Origin: an uncultured Paracoccaceae bacterium
Lineage (GTDB): Bacteria; Pseudomonadota; Alphaproteobacteria; Rhodobacterales; Rhodobacteraceae
NCBI GenBank assembly: GCA_938005545.1
Contig: CALKXV010000032.1
Location: 1-64,000 of the forward strand
DNA length: 64,000 bases
Direction: 5' to 3'
Below, piece after piece: positions 1 to 6,795 of this stretch (the first letter of the stretch is position 1; the number at the start of each line of letters is the position of its first letter). The notes below the pieces were generated by a model. It was not told the origin of the DNA and made no database searches. It was given only the letters and a program-made list of their open reading frames with translations. A program made the position numbers and the translations under genes.

Positions 1-77
1 ACATCGGCAGTCTTCTCGCCAGCTTCCTGTTCTTTGATCATCGAAATGATCTGTTCATCCGTAAATCGTGCCTTCAT
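1..77 (-). CDS. IS3-family transposase OrfA, N-terminal 25 residues only
   Basis: The minus-strand ATG at 77 opens a frame that begins MKARFTDEQIISMIKEQEAG and continues EKTADV before the window edge. This matches the usual start of IS3-family OrfA proteins, the helix-turn-helix DNA-binding subunit made together with OrfB by frameshifting (M[KR]..RFT.EQII.[IM][LI]KE.EAG). Only about a quarter of a normal OrfA is visible, and the rest should lie to the left. It belongs to the insertion that disrupted the recombinase next door. Confidence 0.75.
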   Translation of the reverse strand, partial: MKARFTDEQIISMIKEQEAGEKTAD

Positions 78-108
78 TCGTCCGTCCTTTTGTTGGGCGG
101 ACTCTACA
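1..108 (-). mobile_element. End of an IS3-type insertion sequence (runs off the window)
   Basis: Positions 1-77 on the minus strand encode the start of an IS3-type OrfA. The 30 bases outside its ATG read, outward to inward, TGTAGAGTCCGCCC..., a typical terminal-repeat-like end. Reading to the right of about 108-110, the sequence turns at once into a serine recombinase frame, so the IS tip lies there. The other end and the target duplication are outside the window, so the family subgroup and exact tip are uncertain. Confidence 0.7.
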
Positions 109-1354
109 CAAATTTGGAGGAGTTTTAGGGGCGCAGGTCAATAACCTTGACTTCGAGACGCGTGGCGGACGCTTGTCTGCCAACCTGCAAGCAGTCATTG
201 CGGAAGACTACATCTTCAACTTGCGCGAAGAAGCTAGAAAGGGCCTTTATGCACGTCTCAAGCAGGGTCTGTACCCGTTCAAAGCACCGATTGGGTACCT
301 GGACAATGGAAAAGGCGCGCCTAAAACCCTTGATCCCAAATATGCGCATTTGATCCGCGAGATGTTCGAACTCTATGCCAGTGGCCAACATTCGTTTCGG
401 TCGCTGCACAAGGAAATGAACCGGCGCGGGTTGCGCAACACCAAAGGCAATCCACTGTGTATGCATGGTATTGAAACCATCATGAACAACCCCTTCTACA
501 CAGGTCTCATCCACATCAAAGCTACTGGGCAAACCTTCAACGGTATCCACAAGCCGATTATCCCGACGGCTCTTTTTCGCCGCGTGCAGGACATCAAGTC
601 CGGAAAATGTGGAAAGAAAGTATCCCGGCACAACCATCTCTACCGGGGTCTGTTTCGATGCGGGTTGTGTGATGCACCGATGTCGCCGGAACGGCAAAAG
701 GGCCGCGTATATTATCGGTGCCAAACATCCGCCTGCGACACCAAAACAATACGAGAAGACGTGCTTGAGGTCGCCATCATTGGACAGCTGAGAACACTTA
801 TCATCGACGAAGATGAAGCCCGGAAACTCAAACTGCAGTGGAAGAAGAACCAGGCCATATCCAACCAGGCCGAAGCGATTCAATCGCTTGAACTGCGCAT
901 CGCCGATGAAACCAAGCGCTTAAAACGGCTGACGGATTTGCTGATTGATGGTGTTGTTGACAACACCGCCTTCCAGAACCGCGAACGGGACGGAAAGCTA
1001 CGACTTGCCGAACTGAAAGAAGAGCTGGCGAATTTGCCCGACCCAGCCACCGAGGAAGCCAACCATATGAAATTCCTCGAACTGATGAAAAGCCTTGCAG
1101 AGCTTCATGTATTGGCAGAACCGGACGAAAAGCGGGTAATCGTCCAAAACTGCTTCTCGAACCGGACAGTCATCGAAAAAGACGTATGTTTAGAGCCCTA
1201 TAATTGGCTTCGAGAGGGGCAACTTGGGAGTTCTGTCTGTGTTGGTGCCCATTTGCGAGACACATCTCGAACAATTATACCTCTGCTTGATATTCTTCAT
1301 GGCAAACAATCGGGTCAGGAAGATGACAAGGGGCCACTAAATCGCTTGTCATGA
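109..1354 (+). pseudogene. Large serine recombinase, 5' part removed by the IS insertion
   Basis: What remains is the C-terminal part of a large serine recombinase. From about position 140 it has the linker after the catalytic domain (NLDFETRGGRLSANLQAVIA), then a Recombinase domain (GYLDNGKGAPKTLDP through NNPFYTGLI), a zinc ribbon (CGLC ... YRCQTSAC), and a Leu/Glu/Lys-rich coiled coil (IQSLELRIADETKRLKRLTDLL). The N-terminal resolvase domain with its catalytic serine is missing. An open frame can be read from a GTG at 68, but its first 14 codons lie in IS sequence and do not belong to the gene. The intact gene probably mobilised part of this accessory region; as it stands it cannot cut DNA. 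Confidence 0.8.
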
Positions 1355-1738
1355 TATGTGCGCATTTGCGAGGCGAAGATCGAACTTTTCCAAAGCTTTG
1401 CGACCTATTGAGAACCACGCAACGAGACGAAGATGCTGCCAAATGGTCAACTTATTAGATGCGTCTGAGAGCGTGATAGAGAACGCACTCACATGACCCC
1501 GTCTAGTAAGATTTACATCCGATCAGGCCCCAAGGAAGTTGACCACCATAAAAACAATCAGCTATGTCTCTGAGCTTTCGAGAGTATCTCACAAGGCTCC
1601 GCTTCCTAACTTGGGAAATGCATATTTTGCGGGGGTTTGCGTAAGCCATTGACATTTATTCGAATTTTTTAGACACTTCTATGAAAAACATAGAAAGCAC
1701 TTTGTACTCATTTTTGACTAAAAAGGCTGACCAAGTAA
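1355..1738. other. 384-base gap upstream of the four-gene cassette
   Basis: No convincing gene. The first part is probably the old downstream flank of the recombinase. The last 90 bases are very AT-rich and carry a TTGACA box and a perfect 7-bp inverted repeat, listed separately, which look like the control region of the operon starting at 1739. Confidence 0.5.
1649..1695 (+). promoter_or_regulatory. Putative promoter and palindromic operator of the 1739-4878 operon
   Basis: A consensus -35 box TTGACA sits at 1649-1654. No ideal -10 follows (TAGACA at 1670 gives only 15 bp spacing). At 1677-1695 there is a perfect inverted repeat, TTCTATG - AAAAA - CATAGAA, ending 43 bases before the start codon at 1739. 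Its place around the expected transcription start suits a repressor site. No regulator gene is adjacent, so an operator role is inference. Confidence 0.35.
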
Positions 1739-2584
1739 ATGCAGAAGTCGCTGAACTCGAATAGTGTTGTATACCTACTTATTCACGTAGTGGTTTTCTT
1801 GTTAGGTCTCTTTTTTGTTTCAAGTTCAGATGAGCTCTTGGCTACTGCCGGTTTTGAGGGGGACGCCTTAAACAACCTTAGTAATTTAGGTGTTGCCATT
1901 GGAACCTCGATCATAGCCACTGGTTTAGTCGGTTGGGTCATCTTCTTTTATGTTCGCTACACCAAAGAACAAGAAGAAAGGCGACTGCGACTAGAAAGCA
2001 TAGGGCTTGTGGATGCGTTTGCCGGACGATCAGTTCACATTAAAGACGAATATCAAGAACGCTTCGCTGCAGCTCGACAGAAAATTGATTTCTACGGATT
2101 TGGTTTGCGAGCTTTGCGCGAAGACTTTCTTAACGAGTTTCCAATGTGGTTGTCCAAGGCGAAAATTCGAGTGCTGTTAATTGATCCGAGTTGGCCAAAT
2201 GGAGAATTTAGTACAGCCGACCAGCGCGACATTGAAGAGAACAATTCGATTGGTTCGATTGGTGAAGATGTGTCGATGTTTATCAAGTCGACCCTCAAGT
2301 TAAAGAAGAATTTTCCTGACAGTTTTGATGTGAGGTTATATACTTGCTTGCCATCTGTGAATTATTGTCGAGTAGACGGAGAGATTTTCTGGGGGCCCTA
2401 TATTGTCGGCGAGCAGAGCAGGAATACACCTACATTTCTCGTTTCACAAAGTGGTCCCTTGTTCACAGTTTTTTCTGAACATTTTGAAAAGATGTGGTCT
2501 GATGAAAAACTGTCTCGACCAGCTTTCAAGGCGAAAGGACGAGGGAAATTCGTTTCTAGTCTTGATGAAGAAACGACAGATTAA
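1739..2584 (+). CDS. Two-TM membrane protein with degenerate PLD-like cytoplasmic domain
   Basis: 281 aa, first gene of a four-gene operon. Two hydrophobic segments (about residues 10-28 and 49-72) anchor it. A basic, charged linker (RYTKEQEERRLRLE) then leads into a globular domain from about residue 95. That domain has the pattern KIDFYGFGLRALREDF, KIRVLLIDPSWP, NYCRVDGEIFWGPY (208-221), RNTP and a final HFEKMW. The order of strands and the R-x-D-x4-W-G-P stretch recall phospholipase-D-superfamily folds, but the HxK of the catalytic HKD motif is absent, so it is probably a binding or sensing domain rather than a nuclease or lipase. Two TM helices plus a soluble sensor is a common layout of membrane effectors in bacterial immunity; that role is inference. 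Function unknown. Confidence 0.75.
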   Translation: MQKSLNSNSVVYLLIHVVVFLLGLFFVSSSDELLATAGFEGDALNNLSNLGVAIGTSIIATGLVGWVIFFYVRYTKEQEERRLRLESIGLVDAFAGRSVHIKDEYQERFAAARQKIDFYGFGLRALREDFLNEFPMWLSKAKIRVLLIDPSWPNGEFSTADQRDIEENNSIGSIGEDVSMFIKSTLKLKKNFPDSFDVRLYTCLPSVNYCRVDGEIFWGPYIVGEQSRNTPTFLVSQSGPLFTVFSEHFEKMWSDEKLSRPAFKAKGRGKFVSSLDEETTD

Positions 2585-2602
2585 TGTTAAACTGGAGCGA
2601 CT

Positions 2603-3049
2603 ATGGAAAAAGGTTCTGACGATCACCATAAATATTCTGACAAGCGACCAGCAGTCGGCGTTGGTGTAATGATACGAAAGGGAAATCAGGTTCTTTTAGG
2701 TAGACGAAAAGGAGCGCACGGAGAGGGTGAATATGGTTGGCCTGGTGGTGGACTAGAATTCGGTGAGAAACTTGAAGATGCTGTCAAAAGAGAAGCTCTT
2801 GAAGAAGCAGGCATTGTAGTTAATGCATGTCGCTTCATTTGCGTGAGCAACATTGTTGAGTACGGCAGGCACTACATTGACTTTGAATTTGAAGTCACTG
2901 ACTTTGATGGTGAACCTGTTGTGAATGAAAAGAATTTTAACGAAGGGTGGGGCTGGCACGACCTTGAAGATCTTCCCAAAAAAATGTTTGCGCCTTGCCG
3001 TAAAGCGCTAGAGTCAATTGCCGACAATAGGCACTGGAACGACGCTTAG
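2603..3049 (+). CDS. Nudix hydrolase
   Basis: 148 aa, 18 bases after the membrane protein. It carries a complete Nudix box, G-x5-E-x7-R-E-x2-E-E-x-G-I, at residues 49-71 (within GGGLEFGEKLEDAVKREALE), preceded by LLGRRKGAHGEGEYGWPGG. This is closest in style to MutT/NUDT15-like enzymes that cleave nucleoside di- or triphosphate derivatives using Mg2+. Catalytic residues are all present, so it should be active, probably in the cytosol. The substrate cannot be read from sequence. Its place between a membrane sensor and two sugar/ribosyl kinase-fold enzymes suggests it makes or removes a nucleotide-like small molecule. Base composition is AT-rich like its operon partners. Confidence 0.9.
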   Translation: MEKGSDDHHKYSDKRPAVGVGVMIRKGNQVLLGRRKGAHGEGEYGWPGGGLEFGEKLEDAVKREALEEAGIVVNACRFICVSNIVEYGRHYIDFEFEVTDFDGEPVVNEKNFNEGWGWHDLEDLPKKMFAPCRKALESIADNRHWNDA

Positions 3050-3052
3050 CGA

Positions 3053-3952
3053 ATGCATATCATCGTTCTCGGCGCAATTCACGTCGACATGATTGCTCGA
3101 GGCGTTTCAGCCGAGTTGGTTTCGAATGATGAGCATCAGGCCTTTGTAAACTGGGAAGTAGAGCTGGGCGGCACCGGATACAACTTTGCCAGAATCGCGC
3201 ACGGTTTGGGTGCAGGGGTGGACTTTCTTGCGCTTACCAGCAATGGCGACAATTGGGCTGCCGATCTTGTTTCCAAAATGGCGACTCAACAGGATTTGCC
3301 GATTCAGCTCATACCCTCTGAAGGCAGCGGAGAGTCGGTTGTTGTGCTTTTGTATCTGCAAGATAACAATCAACATGTTGGTCGAAGGGTATATGGACCT
3401 GAACGATCACCAGTAGATGTCTGCGACATCGGTGGTTTATTTGACGAAGTCGCCACTGTACCGGCAGTGGATTGTCTGTACGTTGACGGATACTTTCTTC
3501 GAACGCGCGCTGTTGAAATATGTCAATCACTTCGGTTGTTTCGTGACACAAGACCCCAGTGTTTTCTTGCTTTGGAACTGAGCCCTCACAGCATATGGAA
3601 GTTTGTTTCTACAGAAATTTTGTCGAGCGCCCTTTCAGTATTTGATATTGTTTCCACGGAAATGAACACATTGGAACGAGTGTTAGGAATTCCTGTCGAA
3701 ATCAATCGAGCTTATGAAACGCGTTTGAAGTTGCTGTCCGCTCGCATATCAGATTTGTGTCCGCAAACCACCTTCCATGTGTCAAACCTAGTTGGCTCTA
3801 GGTACGATCGTTGCCTTCTTGGTAAGTCAGGTTTCAGGCAACTGGAACACATTGATCGATATTCGCACGGTAGCGGAAAATCGAATGACGATGCACGTTT
3901 TGCGAAACTTCTAATTGATCAAGATTGGCCTGTGGAACATTGGTTACGATAG
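3053..3952 (+). CDS. PfkB-family carbohydrate/nucleoside kinase-like protein with altered catalytic motif
   Basis: 299 aa, starting 3 bases after the Nudix stop codon. The N-terminus has the PfkB features GAIHVD and the signature GGTGYNFA (39-46), which bind sugar or nucleoside in the ribokinase fold. The C-terminal signature is unusual: where the family has (A/G)GAGD with the catalytic Asp, this protein reads HGSGKSNDDARFAKLL (272-287), with Lys at the expected Asp position and Asp residues three and four places later. It may be a shifted active site, an inactive relative, or an enzyme with another mechanism. Length is normal for the family. It overlaps the next gene by 28 bases, so translation is likely coupled. 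Confidence 0.8.
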   Translation: MHIIVLGAIHVDMIARGVSAELVSNDEHQAFVNWEVELGGTGYNFARIAHGLGAGVDFLALTSNGDNWAADLVSKMATQQDLPIQLIPSEGSGESVVVLLYLQDNNQHVGRRVYGPERSPVDVCDIGGLFDEVATVPAVDCLYVDGYFLRTRAVEICQSLRLFRDTRPQCFLALELSPHSIWKFVSTEILSSALSVFDIVSTEMNTLERVLGIPVEINRAYETRLKLLSARISDLCPQTTFHVSNLVGSRYDRCLLGKSGFRQLEHIDRYSHGSGKSNDDARFAKLLIDQDWPVEHWLR

Positions 3953-4878
3953 TCGCACCTAGCAGGATTCATTTGGGTTTGGTTGGTTTTTCGGATGAGA
4001 TGTCGAGAAAGTACGGTGGCTGTGGACTCGCACTAAATAGCCACAGTACCGAAGTGACGCTGAAAAAGCGAAATGACGCTGGCATTCGCGTCGAAAGCAA
4101 CACCGGAGTTTTCGTGGATTCAATTCACGATTTTTTATCCAGTAGGAAAATGACCGGTGTTGATATTACTTTTGGCCGGTTGACGCCAAGACATGTTGGC
4201 CTCGGAAGTGGCACGGCGTTGAAGCTCGCAATAGTCGAAGCTTACTCGGAATTGTATTCTTTAGGATTAACTAAGCATGAGCTCATAATGGCAAGCGGAC
4301 GAGGAAGAACCTCTGGCGTCGGAATTGCAACTTATTTTGAAGGGGGAGTTTCTTTAGATTTGGGAGTAAAAAACGATTCCGTTTACGAACCATCTTCATC
4401 CTCAAATGGACCATTATCTGTTGGTTTATCCCGATTGGATTGGCCTGAAAGCTGGTGCATCGCATTAATCTCTCCGTCGCCGACCGAAGAATTCGATTCC
4501 GTACTTGAGCGTGATTTTTTCTCACGTAACAGCCCTATTTGTGCAAAGGAGTGTTTGCTCAGTGCATACGGTATGTTTGTAGAAATTCCAGCCGGAATTT
4601 TGCTTGAGGACTTCAGTCAATTCAAGTCTGGACTCCGTGCAACTTCATGCAATGGGTTTAAACTTCGTGAGATTGATTTTTGGCCTAGGCAAAAAGAATT
4701 GATAGTGGAATTAAATTCGTGCTCCCATTACGCGGCTACGTTGAGTTCACTTGGCCCGACGGTCTGCGTTTTTTGTGAAGAAGAGCAAGATGCCAAAGAA
4801 CTGGTTTCAAGATTTGGTACTACTAACAACGTTGAAATTTCGCGGTGTCAGAACACTGGTAGGTCGATCAGCCACTAG
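3925..4878 (+). CDS. GHMP-fold protein resembling beta-ribofuranosylaminobenzene 5'-phosphate synthase
   Basis: About 317 aa, last gene of the operon, starting at a TTG inside the previous gene (a second TTG at 3940 is possible). The N-terminus APSRIHLGLVGF, the loop HVGLGSGTALKLAI (90-103) and the block RGRTSGVGIATYFEGG (126-141) are the pattern of RFAP synthases. Those enzymes are GHMP-superfamily members that join PRPP to an aromatic acid in methanopterin synthesis, releasing CO2 and pyrophosphate. Methanopterin genes are not seen here, so this member probably acts on another phosphoribosyl acceptor. With the PfkB-like and Nudix proteins it could build a ribose-phosphate-derived molecule sensed by the membrane protein; this is inference. 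Confidence 0.75.
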   Translation: MACGTLVTIVAPSRIHLGLVGFSDEMSRKYGGCGLALNSHSTEVTLKKRNDAGIRVESNTGVFVDSIHDFLSSRKMTGVDITFGRLTPRHVGLGSGTALKLAIVEAYSELYSLGLTKHELIMASGRGRTSGVGIATYFEGGVSLDLGVKNDSVYEPSSSSNGPLSVGLSRLDWPESWCIALISPSPTEEFDSVLERDFFSRNSPICAKECLLSAYGMFVEIPAGILLEDFSQFKSGLRATSCNGFKLREIDFWPRQKELIVELNSCSHYAATLSSLGPTVCVFCEEEQDAKELVSRFGTTNNVEISRCQNTGRSISH

Positions 4879-5382
4879 TTGTTAGCTCGACGCCTTTGCC
4901 ATCGTGCGCCTGTTCGAAGAAATGGGTGGAATTCAGGTCAGCTATTTTGGCTAAAGATGAGTATCTTTGAGCCTAATCTGAGCCTAAACGACCATTCAAC
5001 GAGTGTGAATATCCGCTAAGTCATTGAAAACAAATGGAGGCGAGTACCGGAATCGAACCGGTGTACACGGATTTGCAATCGAATTAAATTTCAATAATAT
5101 CAGATGGTTATGTGTGTACACGGAATAATTGTCCGATACGATATAGTCATTATCTATCTGATTCTAATTAATAACAGCGTCGCAAAATCCAGCAATGAAT
5201 TCTGTGCCTGATTTGTACCTTTTTTCGTTAAACAGCAGACCTTGAATCTTCAACTCATTGACGGCCGGTTTGCGGATGATCAGCAGGCCGGGATTGCTGA
5301 ACTAAACGAATCTTTGTCTGAATGATATCCTTCGTGGGATGAGCATCCCTCGGTCGAAGCGGATCGATCTCTGAGACGCCTG
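4879..5382. other. Gap with island boundary
   Basis: No intact gene. It contains the left copy of the tRNA-Cys repeat (5035-5080) and, to its right, very AT-rich DNA with a second copy of GTGTACACGGA (5114-5124) and inverted ATCAGAT/ATCTGAT motifs. From about 5206 a frame leads into the ORF at 5383 but is broken by TGA at 5323-5325. The left flank has two TGAGCCTAA-like repeats near 4968-4985; a related TGAGCCTAAA lies near the other end (about 10295). Confidence 0.5.
5035..5080 (-). repeat. attL-like 46-bp copy of the 3' half of tRNA-Cys
   Basis: Identical over 46 bases to 10362-10407, which is the 3' half of the intact tRNA-Cys gene from just 5' of the anticodon to the CCA end. It stops abruptly within the anticodon stem, so no functional tRNA can be made. 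This is the standard footprint of an integrated element that uses a tRNA 3' end as its attachment site and restores the gene at the other end. Confidence 0.85.
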
Positions 5383-5757
5383 ATGCACTTAGTTTACTTA
5401 CAAGGTCGCACTTCTATCGAAGCAAGGGAAGTCGCAGCTACGCTTCTCGAAGAGTCTGGCTGTAGAGGCACAATTTCTAAGGATATTGAGTTGCAAGATT
5501 TCATTTCTAGCGACGCAGTGTTGCCATCTGACGTACGCTTGGAGGGCGAAGCGTCTGAGGGCACACGTCAAGGTTTCTTCCGGCAACGGGAAGGGAACAA
5601 GCGTCACAAACAGAGTTTTGCTCGCAGGCATTCGCAGCAGCGTCCTCGGTTCGTGCCGGGTTCAGTTGTCCAACATCTGTCCAACAATTCAATCTGTTCT
5701 CAACTTGTTTGGGTTGACCGAGCACTGACATCGAAAAATTTCGTCTGGGCGGTCTAG
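5383..5757 (+). pseudogene. Doubtful or broken ORF inside the island
   Basis: 124 codons from ATG 5383. The same frame can be read upstream through a single TGA at 5323-5325 back to about 5206 (LNLQLIDGRFADDQQAGIAE then, after the stop, YPSWDEHPSVEADRSLRRL). That suggests a once longer gene that lost its start region to a point mutation. The second half (RQREGNKRHKQSFARRHSQQ) is basic and low in hydrophobics and may be non-coding. No family recognised. Confidence 0.25.
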
Positions 5758-5849
5758 TTGTTACTAAGACTGGGAAAGGCAATGCCTGTGGACGCGGTGG
5801 ACACCCCATGCTAGTCAATTGAGGTCAGAAACCGTGCTACAACAAACCC

Positions 5850-6233
5850 ATGTATCTTTTATCTCTTTTTTCCGCTGGTTTACTCGCGTTATCGCCGGTC
5901 CTTTGCGATTTTTGCAGTCCGGTCGTTTTTTTGAATGAAGCTCGCGCTCAGTGTTTCTTGGAATCTTTTGATGAGCGTTTGACCAAGTTGACTCGGGCTA
6001 AAAGGAACTTTGTCGAAGTCGACTTGGATGCGTGCACTGCGGAGCCAATACCTGGAGACAAGTCCGTCGTCCCGGCCATAGGCGACCCCGGTTTTGCGAA
6101 TGGCGCAAAAATCTACCTTGATGAAAACGGAATGAATTGTTTGAGAAGAGAAATTCTCGCTGACAAGGAGACCTTTGAACCTAGTAGAGTTCTTGATCTT
6201 GTCGATTTGTGCGAAAGTCGGCCAGGGCAGTGA
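5850..6233 (+). CDS. Small secreted hypothetical protein
   Basis: 127 aa with a probable signal peptide (MYLLSLFSAGLLALSPVLC) followed by a Cys-containing mature part (CDFCSPVVFL, AQCFLESF, DACTAEP, NCLRREI, LCESRPG). The cysteines suggest disulfides in the periplasm; the first cysteine after the hydrophobic run could instead be a lipidation site, though the lipobox is poor. The stop codon is one base before the next likely start (6235), so the two are probably co-transcribed. Not recognised. It lies inside the tRNA-Cys-bounded island. Confidence 0.5.
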   Translation: MYLLSLFSAGLLALSPVLCDFCSPVVFLNEARAQCFLESFDERLTKLTRAKRNFVEVDLDACTAEPIPGDKSVVPAIGDPGFANGAKIYLDENGMNCLRREILADKETFEPSRVLDLVDLCESRPGQ

Positions 6234-6234
6234 A

Positions 6235-6795
6235 TTGATACGGGTGCTTTTTTCAAGTCCAATCTCAAGAGTAGGAAAGCTCCTCTTGGCCGAGATTGGC
6301 AGCAAACCTGTCACGCTGACGGTTTTGATCTGTGGAATGTTGGTAACCTACCTGCAGTACAATGCATACTTGGAAAATGAGAAGATCGAGAAGTCCTTTC
6401 AGATAGTTGAAGAGTGGGAGACGCGTGGATATCAAGCAGCCTTTAGTGATTTTGGACAGCTTGTTCGATCCCTGGAAGTAGAAGCAAGTGACCTACTTGG
6501 CGACAGCGGCGAAAACATTGATGGTCCCACATTGGCCTTTGTTCAAAAGCGACTTGTGGAACCAGATGTCAATTTTGACATCGCTATCAGCAGGCTGTTC
6601 TACTTTTTCGACAAGATGAGTTTGTGTGTCGAACAGGCGCTTTGCCACGAAGAAATGCTTGTTGAGTACTTTGGTTCCGCAGCCCAAAGCTTTTGGATTT
6701 ATACGATTGCCTATCAAAGCGAAAAGCGAAAAAGGGACCCAGAATTTGGAAGATACACCGAGGTGCTCTTTAGTACGTTATCTGCTCGGAAGTAA
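6235..6795 (+). CDS. Single-TM hypothetical protein (DUF4760-like)
   Basis: 186 aa from a TTG at 6235, chosen because AGGG lies about 8 bases upstream and the previous gene stops at 6233; the frame is open back to 6175. One membrane segment (VTLTVLICGMLVTYLQYNAY) is followed by a helical soluble region (EKIEKSFQIVEEWETRGYQA ... LFYFFDKMSLCVEQ ... SFWIYTIAYQ). This is the general shape of DUF4760-type proteins, whose role is unknown. Its 3' end overlaps the 3' end of the convergent caspase-like gene by 18 bases. Assignment to DUF4760 is tentative. Confidence 0.55.
   Translation: MIRVLFSSPISRVGKLLLAEIGSKPVTLTVLICGMLVTYLQYNAYLENEKIEKSFQIVEEWETRGYQAAFSDFGQLVRSLEVEASDLLGDSGENIDGPTLAFVQKRLVEPDVNFDIAISRLFYFFDKMSLCVEQALCHEEMLVEYFGSAAQSFWIYTIAYQSEKRKRDPEFGRYTEVLFSTLSARK

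Noticed and set aside
68-108. GTG start at 68 for the recombinase
   Set aside because: These codons lie in IS sequence and share nothing with serine recombinase N-termini; they only extend the open frame.
125-883. 252-codon frame on the minus strand of the recombinase
   Set aside because: No family-like motifs; it mirrors the coding strand of a recognisable recombinase.
5035-5080. Second tRNA-Cys gene
   Set aside because: Only the 3' half is present; the acceptor 5' strand and D arm are missing, so it is an attachment-site copy.
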